Assembly (NCBI GenBank): GCA_034044135.1
Contig: CP139021.1
Location: 7,416,001 to 7,480,000, forward strand
DNA from: Flammeovirgaceae bacterium SG7u.111
Lineage (GTDB): Bacteria; Bacteroidota; Bacteroidia; Cytophagales; Flammeovirgaceae
Reading direction: 5' to 3'
DNA length: 64,000 bases
Part shown: positions 37,259 through 47,051 of the stretch, piece by piece
Layout of the letters: each line of letters begins with the position of its first letter
How positions within the stretch are numbered: the stretch's first letter is position 1
Made by a program: the position numbers and the translations under genes
The notes under the pieces: model-generated
The model's database searches: none
Told to the model about the DNA's origin: nothing
The model's input: only the letters and a program-made list of their open reading frames with translations

Positions 37259-38257
37259 ATGAAGTTAGCAGTAGTAGGCGCCACCGGCTTGGTAGGCGGA
37301 GAGGTTTTCAAAGTATTGGAAAACCGTAATTTTCAAATTGATGAATTGTTGCCAGTAGCTTCAAGCAGGTCAGTTGGGAAAAAGATCACTTTTAAAGGAA
37401 AAGAATATACCGTTATCGGAATGGAAGAGGCAATTGCCGCTAAGCCTGATATCGCTATTTTTTCAGCTGGAGGAGGAACTTCATTGAAGTTTGCCCCACT
37501 TTTTGCCGAAGCAGGAACCACAGTGGTTGATAATTCTTCTGCATGGAGGATGGACCCAACCAAAAAATTGGTAGTTCCTGAAATCAATGCCAAAGAGCTT
37601 ACCAAAGAAGACAAGATAATAGCGAACCCTAATTGCTCTACCATCCAAATGGTATTGGCATTGGCGCCGCTACACGATAAATATGGAATAAAACGAGTAG
37701 TAGTTTCTACCTACCAGTCGGTAACAGGTACTGGAAAAGCTGCGGTTGACCAAATGATGGCCGAACGTGCAGGCAAAGACCTGACTCCTGAAGAAATGGC
37801 GTATCCATACCGCATCGATATGAACGTGCTACCTCATATCGACGTGTTTGGTGACAATGGTTACACCAAAGAGGAAATGAAAATGGTGAACGAAACCGTG
37901 AAAATCTTAGGGGACGAGAACGTAAAAGTAACCGCTACTACGGTGCGTATCCCTACTATGGGCGGGCATTCTGAGTCGGTGAACATCGAGTTTGAAAATG
38001 AATTTGAGGTAGGAGAGCTTACAGAAGTTTTGGCTGCTACCGAGGGAATCATCATTGAAGATGATGTGAAGAACTTAGTGTACCCCATGCCGATCAACGC
38101 GCATAACCGCGACGAAGTTTTTGTAGGAAGGATCAGAAGAGATGAAACGCAGGAGAAAACTGTGAATATGTGGATTGTGGCCGATAACCTTCGGAAAGGT
38201 GCTGCTACCAATGCGGTTCAAATTGCTGAATATTTGGTTAAAGCTGGCTTGGCTTAG
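37259..38257 (+). CDS. asd: Aspartate-semialdehyde dehydrogenase
   Basis: A 332-residue NADP enzyme that reduces aspartyl phosphate to aspartate semialdehyde, the branch point to lysine, threonine, methionine and cell-wall diaminopimelate. Motifs seen: the nucleotide loop GATGLVGGEV (residues 6-15), the substrate phrase SSAWRMDP, the catalytic Cys in NPNCSTIQ (about 127-134), the QSVTGTGKAA loop, and the catalytic His in GGHSESVN. Length is normal. It is monocistronic between two terminators, with a -7 element directly after the upstream one. Confidence 0.97.
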   Translation: MKLAVVGATGLVGGEVFKVLENRNFQIDELLPVASSRSVGKKITFKGKEYTVIGMEEAIAAKPDIAIFSAGGGTSLKFAPLFAEAGTTVVDNSSAWRMDPTKKLVVPEINAKELTKEDKIIANPNCSTIQMVLALAPLHDKYGIKRVVVSTYQSVTGTGKAAVDQMMAERAGKDLTPEEMAYPYRIDMNVLPHIDVFGDNGYTKEEMKMVNETVKILGDENVKVTATTVRIPTMGGHSESVNIEFENEFEVGELTEVLAATEGIIIEDDVKNLVYPMPINAHNRDEVFVGRIRRDETQEKTVNMWIVADNLRKGAATNAVQIAEYLVKAGLA

Positions 38258-38287
38258 GTTTTGCCTTTTCACTTTGCGTATATAAGA

Positions 38288-38326
38288 AATCCTGTCTGGC
38301 AAAATATGGCTAGGCAGGATTTTTCA
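38288..38326 (+). terminator. Terminator of asd
   Basis: A 10-bp stem with one wobble (38288-38297 with 38312-38321), then TTTTTCATTTT. Confidence 0.8.
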
Positions 38327-38402
38327 TTTTAACAAATTGCCAAATTTTTGGTATATTGAAGTTCGTTACAACCCAATTTTTTGAAAGTAAATTTTACGAT
38401 TG

Positions 38403-39266
38403 ATGATAGATGAGCTAAATGAACAAGATGGAAATCCTGAAATCCCGACGGAAATCACCCTGCAAGTAGGGGGGAAGAAGAAAGTTCTGAAAAAGAAAAA
38501 GAAATGGAGCTATGCTAAGGAGCTCAGGAAACTTCAGACGGAACTGGTGAAGCTACAAGAAACGGTGAAGAAAGATGGGTTAAAGGTAGTAGTTTTATTT
38601 GAAGGAAGAGATGCTGCTGGGAAGGGTGGTGCAATTAAGCGGATTACCGAAAAGCTTAGCCATAGGGTATGTAAAGTAGTAGCGCTTGGGGTTCCTACCG
38701 AGCGAGAAAAAACACAGTGGTATTTCCAACGCTATGTTTCCCACTTACCAGCAGCTGGGGAAATAGTATTATTTGACAGAAGTTGGTACAACCGTGCAGG
38801 AGTAGAAAGGGTGATGGGTTTTTGTACGGAAGACGAGTACAGGGAATTTTTGAGGTCTTGCCCAGAGTTTGAGCGGATGTTGATAAGGTCGGGCATTATC
38901 TTGATAAAATATTGGTTTTCGGTGAGTGATGAGCAGCAAGAAGCGAGGTTTTTGGAGCGAATCAATTCACCACTGAAGAGGTGGAAATTTAGCCCGATGG
39001 ATTTGAAGTCGAGGGAAAAATGGCTTTTTTATTCCAAGGCAAAAGACGAAATGTTCTCTTATACGGATACCAAGCAATCGCCGTGGTATGTGGTGAACGC
39101 TGACGATAAGAAAAAGGCAAGGCTTAATTGTATTGCCCATTTTTTAAGCAAAATCCCTTACGACCCAATCAAATATGGAGATCTGAAGCTTACCCCAAAA
39201 GATACTTCCAAAAGCTACATCCGTCCTCCTATGGACGAGCAGACTTTTATTCCTGAGATTTTTTAG
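38403..39266 (+). CDS. Polyphosphate kinase 2 family protein
   Basis: A 287-residue single-domain PPK2. The family transfers phosphate between polyphosphate and nucleotides, mostly making GTP or ATP from the diphosphates. Walker A is EGRDAAGKGGAIKR (67-80) and Walker B is LFDRSWYNRAGVE (about 122-134). The preceding residues 25-35 are highly basic (KKKVLKKKKK). The single domain with GRDAAGKGG suggests PPK2 class I. The frame could begin at TTG 38400, but the adjacent ATG at 38403 is preferred. The stop lies only 5 bases from that of the convergent epimerase gene. Confidence 0.9.
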   Translation: MIDELNEQDGNPEIPTEITLQVGGKKKVLKKKKKWSYAKELRKLQTELVKLQETVKKDGLKVVVLFEGRDAAGKGGAIKRITEKLSHRVCKVVALGVPTEREKTQWYFQRYVSHLPAAGEIVLFDRSWYNRAGVERVMGFCTEDEYREFLRSCPEFERMLIRSGIILIKYWFSVSDEQQEARFLERINSPLKRWKFSPMDLKSREKWLFYSKAKDEMFSYTDTKQSPWYVVNADDKKKARLNCIAHFLSKIPYDPIKYGDLKLTPKDTSKSYIRPPMDEQTFIPEIF

Positions 39267-39271
39267 CACTG

Positions 39272-40183
39272 CTATTTTCTGAAAAGATTTTTGAGCGCGG
39301 GAAGCAAATGGGGAAACTGGAATTCGAATCCAGTTCCTTCAGTTTTTTTGGAGGAAACTCGTGTACTGGCAAGTACAATTCCCGACATTTCCCCCATAAT
39401 TCCCTTGAGCACAAAAACAGGAACGTTGATGGGAAATACTGGACGATTTATGGTGCGGGCAATAGCTGCGACCATTTGCTCCATGGTCACGGGATTGGGG
39501 GCAACTGCATTAAATGCACCTTCCATAGTTTCGTCTTTTATTGTTTTCAGAAAGAGCTGACAAAGATCGTCTATATGAATCCAAGACATGTATTGTTCGC
39601 CATTTCCAAGTGGTGCTCCTACAAAGTACTGGATGGGCTTGGCAATTTGCGACAATGCCCCACCTTCGGGAGCTAATACGACCCCAATGCGAATTTTTGC
39701 AGTTCGAAGCCCCGTAGCGGCAATTTTATCAACTTCTTTTTCCCACTCTACACACACTTTTGCCAAGAAATCGTCTCCAGGTTTGGCGTTTTCATCAACT
39801 AAAGAATTTCCTGTTTCGCCATAAATACCAATGGCAGTTGCGGAAATAAAGCCTTTTAGTTTGTTTGGTGTTGATTTTATTTTATCGAGAAGGAGTTCAG
39901 TAGACTTGGTGCGGCTTTCTAAAATTACGTTTTTTCGTTTTTCTGTCCATTTTTCCTCCGCCACTCCAGCACCTGCTAAGTGGATAATATAGTCAGCTTC
40001 TCGAATCGCCTCTTCTTCCAAAAAGCCTTTTTTAATATTCCACTGGTAGTGTTTTATATTTTTTGTTTTGCCATTTTTTTGCCTACTTAGATAGCTTACC
40101 TCATAATTGTGCTGAAGTAAAAGTTTGGTGAGAGCTTGGCCAACTAGCCCTGTACCTCCGGTAATTAATATTTTTTGGGACAT
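39272..40183 (-). CDS. TIGR01777-family NAD(P)-binding epimerase-like protein
   Basis: A 303-residue short-chain dehydrogenase-like protein of the YfcH/SULA type, starting with the nucleotide loop ILITGGTGLVGQAL (about 5-18). Further family phrases are YIIHLAGAGVAEEKW, ISATAIGIYGETG, and MSWIHIDDLCQLFL. No reaction is established for the family. The start is set at 40183, just before the Rossmann strand; the frame runs on to 40216 without conserved sequence. It converges with ppk2 with no terminator between them. Confidence 0.9.
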   Translation of the reverse strand: MSQKILITGGTGLVGQALTKLLLQHNYEVSYLSRQKNGKTKNIKHYQWNIKKGFLEEEAIREADYIIHLAGAGVAEEKWTEKRKNVILESRTKSTELLLDKIKSTPNKLKGFISATAIGIYGETGNSLVDENAKPGDDFLAKVCVEWEKEVDKIAATGLRTAKIRIGVVLAPEGGALSQIAKPIQYFVGAPLGNGEQYMSWIHIDDLCQLFLKTIKDETMEGAFNAVAPNPVTMEQMVAAIARTINRPVFPINVPVFVLKGIMGEMSGIVLASTRVSSKKTEGTGFEFQFPHLLPALKNLFRK

Positions 40184-40239
40184 GAAAGAATAGGTTGCTT
40201 TTGCTACTTGAAACAAGCAAATTAGGAGGAATGTTGGAA

Positions 40240-40279
40240 AAATGAGAAAAGAAAACCCAGAGCGGCAGACTCTGGGTTT
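40240..40279 (-). terminator. Terminator of the four-repeat protein gene
   Basis: A perfect 10-bp stem (40253-40262 with 40270-40279). On the minus strand it is followed by a T-rich run (TTTTCTTTTCTC). It lies 19 bases after the stop codon at 40298. Confidence 0.85.
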
Positions 40280-40297
40280 AGTGGAAAGTGATTGTTT

Positions 40298-41476
40298 TTA
40301 TTTAATGCCTCGTATTAGCTGGATTGTTGCAATAAAAGGTGATGTGATATTACCAGCTTTATCTTTGTACTTTACAAAAACCCTTCGGATTCCATCTTTT
40401 TCACCATCGAGTTTCCATGCGTCAATAGTAGTTTGGAAGTTTTGCCACCTCGCTTTTTGAAAACTTGCGTGGTTACTTATCATCATCAATTCTGCATCGG
40501 TAGCTTTTAGGCTAAGTTTTACAATTTTGTTGATCTCGGTAGTGAGTCCTGCTCCGCCGTCTATAAGGATACCACAATCCTGAGGAGGTTGTGTGTCGAG
40601 GAAAATTTCGTCAGAAATAGTTTCAGATTCGTTTCCAGCTTTGTCCTTAAACTTTGCATACACTATTTTTTGCCCATCATCGCCTTCTAGAGTCCAGTCT
40701 AGCTCTTCTGTAAAAGGGGTCCATTCTACTCCTGCAAAATCTTTCGAATGGCTTACTTTCATAAAATCTGCTTCTTTGGCAAATATTGATAGTTTGCCCT
40801 TATGGTTTTGCATGAGGGAATACCTCTTATCATCATCAATTACCATTTTACACGAAAAAGGAGGTTGCGTATCAAACTGGATTTCATCAGAAACAACTTC
40901 GGTCGGGTTGCCGGCAATATCCCTAAATTTTACATAAACAGTTCTAGGACCATCTGTTCCTTTTTCCAATTGCCAATCGAGGACTTCTTCTTTATACATC
41001 ATCCACTTTTGGTCATAAAAAGTGTTATGGTTGCTCACCATCATGTATTTGGCATCTTTTGCTTCCAGTGTAAGGTCGCAGAGCAAGCTTGGGTCGTTGG
41101 TAAGTTTTCCAGGAATTTCAATAGTAACTACTGGATTTTCGGGCGGTGTGGCATCTACAATGATAACATCTTTTGCGGCACCAATCAGGTTTGCATCCTT
41201 GTCCCGAAATTGTACATATACCGTCAATTCTCCATCTATATGAGGAATGGGCCAATTTTCTACTTTTTCTTCAAATGGTTCCCAATTAGCACCATATTTT
41301 TTATCGCTTGTGCTGAGCATCATTTGGTGTGCTCCTTTGCATTCCATTTCTAAGAGAAGGCTGTATTTGCGGGCAAATTTGTTGCCCCCATCTACTAATA
41401 AGGTTGGCTTAGCTTCTTGAGCCCAAAGCCCATTAATTGCTAAAAAGGTTAATAAGAAAGTAATACTATTTTTCAT
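40298..41476 (-). CDS. Secreted protein of four tandem Ig-like repeats
   Basis: A 392-residue protein with a signal peptide (1-20, ending LWAQ), starting at the ATG 41476 although the frame runs to 41521. Four repeats of about 90-95 residues fill the mature part (about 21-115, 116-205, 206-297, 298-392). Each has a MM(V/L/I)S phrase, a W near the middle, a W(Q/T/K)L phrase, then (V/I)Y(V/A)KF(R/K)DxAGN and, between repeats, DTQPP. The GN.xxxxxSDxI pattern is that of Ig-like 'bacterial surface' repeats. No enzyme motif is seen. A structural or binding role outside the cell is likely, and the partner is unknown. Confidence 0.8.
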   Translation of the reverse strand: MKNSITFLLTFLAINGLWAQEAKPTLLVDGGNKFARKYSLLLEMECKGAHQMMLSTSDKKYGANWEPFEEKVENWPIPHIDGELTVYVQFRDKDANLIGAAKDVIIVDATPPENPVVTIEIPGKLTNDPSLLCDLTLEAKDAKYMMVSNHNTFYDQKWMMYKEEVLDWQLEKGTDGPRTVYVKFRDIAGNPTEVVSDEIQFDTQPPFSCKMVIDDDKRYSLMQNHKGKLSIFAKEADFMKVSHSKDFAGVEWTPFTEELDWTLEGDDGQKIVYAKFKDKAGNESETISDEIFLDTQPPQDCGILIDGGAGLTTEINKIVKLSLKATDAELMMISNHASFQKARWQNFQTTIDAWKLDGEKDGIRRVFVKYKDKAGNITSPFIATIQLIRGIK

Positions 41477-41863
41477 AACTGTTTGGTTATTCACTTTTGT
41501 GGTATGAAGTCTGGTTGACATGTTTTAATTTTTAACTAGGGCAAATTTTATTTATTGCATTTTTTTGGAGTGGAGGGAATGTTAGAAATGGAATTTTCAA
41601 AAAATTAGAGCGGGTGTCCACCTCTTCAAAAGAAAAGGCTTCATAAGTGAATAAAAGCATGCAATTTTCGTATAAATATATGGTGCGCTCAGCCTTAAAA
41701 ATATGGTGATGCCTCCAGCTTTATAGCCAAATAACTTCGACACTTAAGGTTACCAATATTAAGTTTTTTACAGAAAAGCTATTTCTAGTTTAGTATTTGA
41801 TACATACTAGGAACGTCTGTATTTTATTAGAAAGAGCAAATTTCAATTCATGTGTTCAGTTTT
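41477..41863. other. Divergent gap between the repeat protein and the SPOR-like gene
   Basis: 387 AT-rich bases without a gene. A weak 6-bp AT hairpin followed by T6 lies near 41744-41772. No full promoter consensus was found for either neighbour. Confidence 0.4.
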
Positions 41864-42949
41864 ATGAGACATACTTTATTTCTATTATTTATAACGTTTT
41901 TGGTTACAAATAAGGCTTCTGGACAAGGAGAGTTCTACACATTCAGTATGCTTTCCCAAGAATCGGTTAACATAGTAGGTGAGCCTGTGGTTGCCGGTTT
42001 TGTAGAAGAGGCGGATACGTCCTACACTGTCTACAAGAACTGTAGCGTGGACTTCAAGACTTATTTTGTGAACGGTGCTCAGTACGATAATATATTTAAT
42101 CCCAACCCAACGGGACTTTATCTCAACAACCAGCATTTTGTGTATTACTGTGGTATTGAAATGTCGATCAGGCAAAATTATAATAACATCTTAGATGTGA
42201 AAGAATTTAGCTACCTAGGTAAGTCGTACCTCATGATCATCAACTTTAGAGAGGATTGTGATGGGGAAGGGTGTAGGTACAGATGCTACAATGTGTTTGA
42301 CATAACAAAACCTGAAAAAATAATTCAAGTATCTTTTTCTAGTCTTTTTGAGGGGATCGATACTTTTGGCGAATTCAATAGTGACGGTATTATCGATTTT
42401 GTGAGAGTGGCTCCCAAGGCTTCACCAGATGCTAAAGAAGGGAAGGAGAATTTTTTGGTGACAATTTATACGATTCCCCGTAGGACAGCCAAGCAACTTA
42501 CCAATGGAGATGGTCATGCAAATTATCTTTATATTGAAGCCGATCCAGAAATTCAAAGCTTCCAGATTTTGCAGGCAGATTGGCTTGTTCCAGTGAAAGA
42601 CACCACGGGAAACATAGCTGAAAACTCCTCTTATTTTGCTCCATATATTTCATTTGACCCTCTTTATAGGTATCTGTACACTCCCGATGGAGTAAGGGTA
42701 GAGAAAAATAAATGGTCTGTTTTTGTTCGCTCTTTGGGTGACTTGGAAGCAGCACAAGGCTTGTGTAGGAGGTTGTCACAAAAGAAGCTTGGGGATGCCT
42801 ATATCATGATTGATCAGTATAGCGGGGACATAAAATTTGAGGTGTTTGTTGGGAATTTTGTGAGTAAAAAAACTGCCGAACAATATTTTGAAAAGTTGAA
42901 AGAGGAGGACATGGAAGTGAAGTTGAGAGACCTAAGAAATGGGTACTAG
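41864..42949 (+). CDS. Secreted protein with C-terminal SPOR-like domain
   Basis: A 361-residue protein. The start is ATG 41864, giving a signal peptide (1-21, ending ASGQ); a GTG at 41852 would add four residues. The central part is not recognised; it has a cysteine cluster (DCDGEGCRYRCYN, around residue 135). The last 75 residues fit a SPOR-like fold: W(S)VFVRSLGDLEAAQGLCRRL, then FEVFVGNFVSKKTAEQYFEKL. SPOR domains bind denuded peptidoglycan at division sites. The WxVxVxS...FxVxVGxF pattern is the evidence here, and it is by eye. Confidence 0.7.
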   Translation: MRHTLFLLFITFLVTNKASGQGEFYTFSMLSQESVNIVGEPVVAGFVEEADTSYTVYKNCSVDFKTYFVNGAQYDNIFNPNPTGLYLNNQHFVYYCGIEMSIRQNYNNILDVKEFSYLGKSYLMIINFREDCDGEGCRYRCYNVFDITKPEKIIQVSFSSLFEGIDTFGEFNSDGIIDFVRVAPKASPDAKEGKENFLVTIYTIPRRTAKQLTNGDGHANYLYIEADPEIQSFQILQADWLVPVKDTTGNIAENSSYFAPYISFDPLYRYLYTPDGVRVEKNKWSVFVRSLGDLEAAQGLCRRLSQKKLGDAYIMIDQYSGDIKFEVFVGNFVSKKTAEQYFEKLKEEDMEVKLRDLRNGY

Positions 42950-43175
42950 AGAGTGATCATCAATGAGTTTACCCAAATAAATTTCCTTTGCCTTTACAGT
43001 TATCTATTAATCCTTCGTTGAGAAGGGTATAAAAGTGAACGGGCTTTTTGATTGCATAATTCGCTAGTGTACTTCCAAAAGTTCTTTTAATGCATTTGAC
43101 TTTACACATTGCTGTAGTGGGTTCCCTTGTCAATATAAGTTGGTCAGATCAAAAAAATAAACTGATATATTCAAA

Positions 43176-44495
43176 ATGAAACAAATCAAAATTTCCCTAG
43201 TCCTTATCTTTTGTTTTTTGCTGAATTCATTTGCTTGGGCTCAATCTGAAGCGGAAGATTTAGCAGATCAAGCTACTCAGTTGATCACAAACCATCGCTA
43301 TGAAGAAGCAATAGTTATGTTAGATCAGGCAATTAAGAAGGATCCAAAATATGCAAAGGCTTATTTTAAGAAGGCTAATTGTTACATAGGTCTTTCAAAA
43401 TTCAAAAATGCTATTCAAGAAATGGAACGTGCCGTAAAAGTTAAGCCAGATTACTACGAGGCTTACGAGGTATTGGGAAATTTGTATGCTCAGTTCAGGA
43501 ATGCTCCAAAATCTGTAAAAAACTATGAAAGTGCTTTTGCCAACGACAATAATGTTGAAAACAGACTTAAATACAAATTACAGATAGTTGACATCCTTTT
43601 TACAGTACAGCAACACCAACAAATTTTAGCTCATATAGAAGATGCAAAAAAACTAGGGATCAATAGTTTTGACTTGAAGTTTTTAGAGGCTCAGTACTTT
43701 AACTACATTGGTGATTATAAAACAGCATCTGATTTGCTTGCAAAGATTATAAATGAAGTACCAGAAGTAGAAGGCAACGAGAAGTATTTCTTTGAACTTG
43801 GGTATGCTTATCACAAAATGGGAGAGTATGCTAAAGGGGAAGAATATTTCAAAAAAGCAGACAACGGAGAGTATAAAGTTAAAATCAGGCAATTTACCCC
43901 AGAGCATTATTTGGAAGTCGCTGAGGTGTATTTTTCGGTTTACGAATATGGTAAAAGTGAAGATTACTTAAAGCTAGCTCAGAAGATAAATCCAACTACC
44001 GATGGAGCATTGGACTTGGAGGCAAAATTGGCAGCAGTTAAAACTAGTAAGACGAAGCTTATTGAAGTGGCTGAAAAGCAGCTTGTTCAAGCAGAAAAAG
44101 ATGGCAATGTTCAGCCTGATAAGTACTATGAGTTAGCAGTTTTGTTTTTTCAAAACGAAGAATACTCAGATGCCCTAGAGCAGTGTGCTAAATATAATTC
44201 CATAAGTACAAGAGATTATAAAGCGATGTTCTTGCAAGTGGCATGTGAGTATAAATTGAAACAACCAGAGTCTGCAACAGAAATGTTGAGCAGGTCTGTA
44301 AAGAATCCAAAATTAACTCCTGAAATTAAGGCAAAATTCAATTTCTTGATAGGTCTTTCTTACGAAAGCGCTGGAAACTACGATCAGGCGGAAGGTTTTT
44401 TCCGAAGTGCGGCAAAAGGTCCATTCAGAGGTGCTGCTGCAATTGAGCTAGAAGAAGTGTTCAAATCAAAGCAAAAGAAAGCTGGTGCTTACTAG
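43176..44495 (+). CDS. Secreted tetratricopeptide-repeat protein
   Basis: A 439-residue protein with a signal peptide (1-22, ending AWAQ). TPR motifs are clear at about 27-60 (ADQATQLITNHRYEEAIVMLDQAIKKDP), 61-94, 95-128 and again at about 200-235, 315-345 and 385-420. It should be a periplasmic scaffold, with no substrate known. In layout it resembles the TPR protein at 1085-2437, but the sequences are not close. It is monocistronic, and its terminator also faces the convergent oxidoreductase gene. Confidence 0.85.
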   Translation: MKQIKISLVLIFCFLLNSFAWAQSEAEDLADQATQLITNHRYEEAIVMLDQAIKKDPKYAKAYFKKANCYIGLSKFKNAIQEMERAVKVKPDYYEAYEVLGNLYAQFRNAPKSVKNYESAFANDNNVENRLKYKLQIVDILFTVQQHQQILAHIEDAKKLGINSFDLKFLEAQYFNYIGDYKTASDLLAKIINEVPEVEGNEKYFFELGYAYHKMGEYAKGEEYFKKADNGEYKVKIRQFTPEHYLEVAEVYFSVYEYGKSEDYLKLAQKINPTTDGALDLEAKLAAVKTSKTKLIEVAEKQLVQAEKDGNVQPDKYYELAVLFFQNEEYSDALEQCAKYNSISTRDYKAMFLQVACEYKLKQPESATEMLSRSVKNPKLTPEIKAKFNFLIGLSYESAGNYDQAEGFFRSAAKGPFRGAAAIELEEVFKSKQKKAGAY

Positions 44496-44522
44496 ATTGG
44501 TATTTGGACTAAAACATAAAAG

Positions 44523-44551
44523 AAAAGGCGACCAAATAGGTCGCCTTTTTT
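44523..44551. terminator. Bidirectional terminator
   Basis: A perfect 11-bp stem (44523-44533 with 44539-44549) with an AAATA loop. T-rich sequence follows on both strands, so it can end both the TPR gene and the oxidoreductase gene. Confidence 0.88.
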
Positions 44552-44572
44552 GTGTAAAATAAAAAGTATTTC

Positions 44573-45910
44573 TTATAAAACTTTGGTAACGCCTGGAATA
44601 GCGGATGGATAGAAGCCATCTGAATCAGGAAGAATAGGAGGTTCAGCATCAAATGCAAACTTTTTCGGCATAAGACTAAGGTCAGAGTTCAATGCATCAT
44701 CCCACTCTATCAGCTGCCCAGAATAGGTAGCTAACCTACCCAAAATTGCTGTCATGGTGCTTTTTGCGCCATTTTCAGCATCAGCATATTTATATTCGCC
44801 TTTTGCTATAGCGTCAAAAAGTTCATCATGCTCTTGTTGGTAGGGGTTTGGATCATCTCTGTCCCTATGGCTCCAGATCACGTTTCCTTTCAGATCGGTG
44901 ATACTTGTTTTGCCTTGAGTACTAGCCCTACCTTTTGTTCCATGAAGAAACTCTGAAACTCGGTTCATACATCCTTTTATATGGCGGCACTGGCTCGATA
45001 AGATGCTTCCATCCTCATATTCAAATTCAACAAAGTGGTGGTCAAAAATTTCACCATTTTCCTTGCCTTTTCTTACTTCTCTTCCTCCCATTCCCTGTGC
45101 TCTTACCGGGTAGCTTTGCTTGGCCCAGTTTACAACATCAAGGTTATGAACATGTTGTTCTGCTATATGGTCTCCGCATAACCAATTGAAATAATACCAG
45201 TTGCGCATTTGGTATTCCATTTCGGTCATGCCTTCTTTTCTTGGTCTTACCCAAACTCCGCCACCATTCCAGTAAGCTTGAGCCGAAGTAATTTCTCCAA
45301 TAGCTCCATCGTGGACTCGCTTCATCAACTCACGATAGTTGGTTTGATAATGGCGTTGAAGGCCAACCACTACATTGAGCTTCTTTTGCTTCGCTTTTTC
45401 AGCAGTAGCCAACACTTTTCTGATTCCGGGAGCATCGGTAGCCACAGGTTTTTCCATGAAAATATGCTTTCCTTGTTCAATGGCATATTCGAAGTGGATA
45501 GGGCGGAAGCCTGGAGGGGTAGCCAATATAACTACATCGGCCATATCTATGGCTTTTTTATAGCCATCAAAACCAACAAATTTACTTTTCTTTTTAACGG
45601 CAACTTTTTCGTCGGCATTATAGCCTTCTTGTTTCATTATATTGCCTAAGCTTGTTTCTAACCTGTCCTCAAAAGCATCACACATTGCTACTAGTTTCAG
45701 GTTTTGTTTTGTGCTTAGCGCTTGTACGGCTGCTCCGGTTCCTCTACCTCCACAACCAACTAAGGCTATCTTGATAGTATCATCAACCGATGAGTTATAG
45801 GTTGAGGTGGTAGCATTTGACACAAGTGGAGTCATAATAATTCCTCCTGCAGCAGCTGCAGCTCCTTTTACGAAATCTCTTCTGAGGATTCCCGTTTTTT
45901 TCCTTTCCAT
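44573..45910 (-). CDS. Gfo/Idh/MocA family oxidoreductase, Tat-exported
   Basis: A 445-residue NAD(P)-dependent sugar dehydrogenase-like protein. The N-terminus has a twin-arginine signal (LRRDFVKGAAAAAGG, about residues 9-23), so it is probably exported folded with its cofactor. The Rossmann loop is ALVGCGGRGTGAAV (about 49-62), and the family catalytic Lys is in MEKPVATD (about 153-160). The C-terminal domain has the usual beta-sheet with WNGGGVWVRPR. The substrate is unknown. It is last in a minus-strand group after the SUMF1-like and YceI-like genes, all three with export signals. Confidence 0.9.
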   Translation of the reverse strand: MERKKTGILRRDFVKGAAAAAGGIIMTPLVSNATTSTYNSSVDDTIKIALVGCGGRGTGAAVQALSTKQNLKLVAMCDAFEDRLETSLGNIMKQEGYNADEKVAVKKKSKFVGFDGYKKAIDMADVVILATPPGFRPIHFEYAIEQGKHIFMEKPVATDAPGIRKVLATAEKAKQKKLNVVVGLQRHYQTNYRELMKRVHDGAIGEITSAQAYWNGGGVWVRPRKEGMTEMEYQMRNWYYFNWLCGDHIAEQHVHNLDVVNWAKQSYPVRAQGMGGREVRKGKENGEIFDHHFVEFEYEDGSILSSQCRHIKGCMNRVSEFLHGTKGRASTQGKTSITDLKGNVIWSHRDRDDPNPYQQEHDELFDAIAKGEYKYADAENGAKSTMTAILGRLATYSGQLIEWDDALNSDLSLMPKKFAFDAEPPILPDSDGFYPSAIPGVTKVL

Positions 45911-46031
45911 TTTCTAAGGGTTTGTGAATGATATAATTAGTTCAAGTAAAAAAATATTGATAACTCTTCTAGTTAAGAAGAAATTAATATCGCTAGTTAT
46001 AAATGAAATTTAGTGAAAACAGCCCGTGACC

Positions 46032-47018
46032 TTAGCCTTCGTCCAGTACTTTCATCCAGAATTCCATCATTTCATCAGGAGTCAGTTGTTTCTTCGGGCG
46101 AATTATCCTAAAGCCCACAAAAGGGGAGTCTGTATTCCACCAATAGCTTTTGGGGATTTGGGGGTCACGTCTTTTCCACTTCATACTTGATTCGGTACGA
46201 GCTGCTGATCTCAGCGCATCAGGATCATCGTTCCAAGAGCCACCTCTCACCGTTCTAGGGTGGAGTTTAGTTGGCTGAGCCCAAGGGCTTGTTCCCTCTT
46301 CTATTGTAGTATAAAAATCTTCTGAATATTGGTCCAGTGTCCATTCGGCTACATTCCCATGCATATCGTAAAGTCCCCAAGGATTTGGTTTCTTTTCTCC
46401 CACTTTGTGGTAAGTATCGTTGCAGTTTTCGTAGTGCCAAGCATAAGCATCTAGGCTATCCACTTCGTCGCCAAAAGAGTAAGCTGTGTTAGTGCCTGCT
46501 CGGCAAGCATATTCCCATTCGGCTTCAGTGGGAAGACGATAGAACACTCCAGTTTTTTCTGAAAGCCACTTGCAGTACATAAGTGCGGCAAATTGTGTCA
46601 TACTTGCTGCTGGATAACCATATTTCCCCATTCCAAACGTAGGATCTTCGTAAGGGGGGCTGGGACGTGTTACACCAGCTCCACCAGCGCCCATGTATTC
46701 AGAACCGTCTTCGTTCACATCAAGTACCGCTTCTCTAAAAACTTCGTACTCGCCAAATGTTACTTCATGCACACCCATCCAAAACGGTTCAATTGCCATC
46801 TTTTTTTGCGGCCCTTCGTCCTCTTTTCTATTAGCTTCGGTTTCGGGGCTTCCCAGTAAAAATTCTCCACCTTCAATAGGCGTCATGTTAAAAGAAATTT
46901 TCGAGTTAGGGATGGTTTGTTCGTAGGGTTCAAATGGGATTTCTTCTTGCCCAAAAGCAGAAAATACTGTTATGAGCAGGATTGAGAAAAGAGCTAGTCT
47001 TTTTAATAAATTTATCAT
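46032..47018 (-). CDS. SUMF1/formylglycine-generating-enzyme-like secreted protein, catalytic Cys pair absent
   Basis: A 328-residue protein with a signal peptide (1-23, ending AFGQ). The SUMF1 fold is clear: [24 protein letters not shown] (about 46-69), [67 protein letters not shown] and GFRIIRP. At the two places where true formylglycine enzymes have catalytic cysteines (after RGGS and before YR.A.R) there is Asn-Asp and Leu, so sulfatase activation is unlikely. Non-catalytic SUMF1-fold proteins include the gliding proteins GldJ and GldK, but this one is not a lipoprotein. It sits 33 bases after the YceI-like gene. Confidence 0.85.
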   Translation of the reverse strand: MINLLKRLALFSILLITVFSAFGQEEIPFEPYEQTIPNSKISFNMTPIEGGEFLLGSPETEANRKEDEGPQKKMAIEPFWMGVHEVTFGEYEVFREAVLDVNEDGSEYMGAGGAGVTRPSPPYEDPTFGMGKYGYPAASMTQFAALMYCKWLSEKTGVFYRLPTEAEWEYACRAGTNTAYSFGDEVDSLDAYAWHYENCNDTYHKVGEKKPNPWGLYDMHGNVAEWTLDQYSEDFYTTIEEGTSPWAQPTKLHPRTVRGGSWNDDPDALRSAARTESSMKWKRRDPQIPKSYWWNTDSPFVGFRIIRPKKQLTPDEMMEFWMKVLDEG

Positions 47019-47051
47019 CGATTATGTCTTTTAATTTTTGGTGAAATCTTC

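Noticed and set aside
46032-47018. Active sulfatase-maturing formylglycine enzyme
   Set aside because: The two catalytic cysteine positions are occupied by other residues, and no sulfatase gene is nearby.
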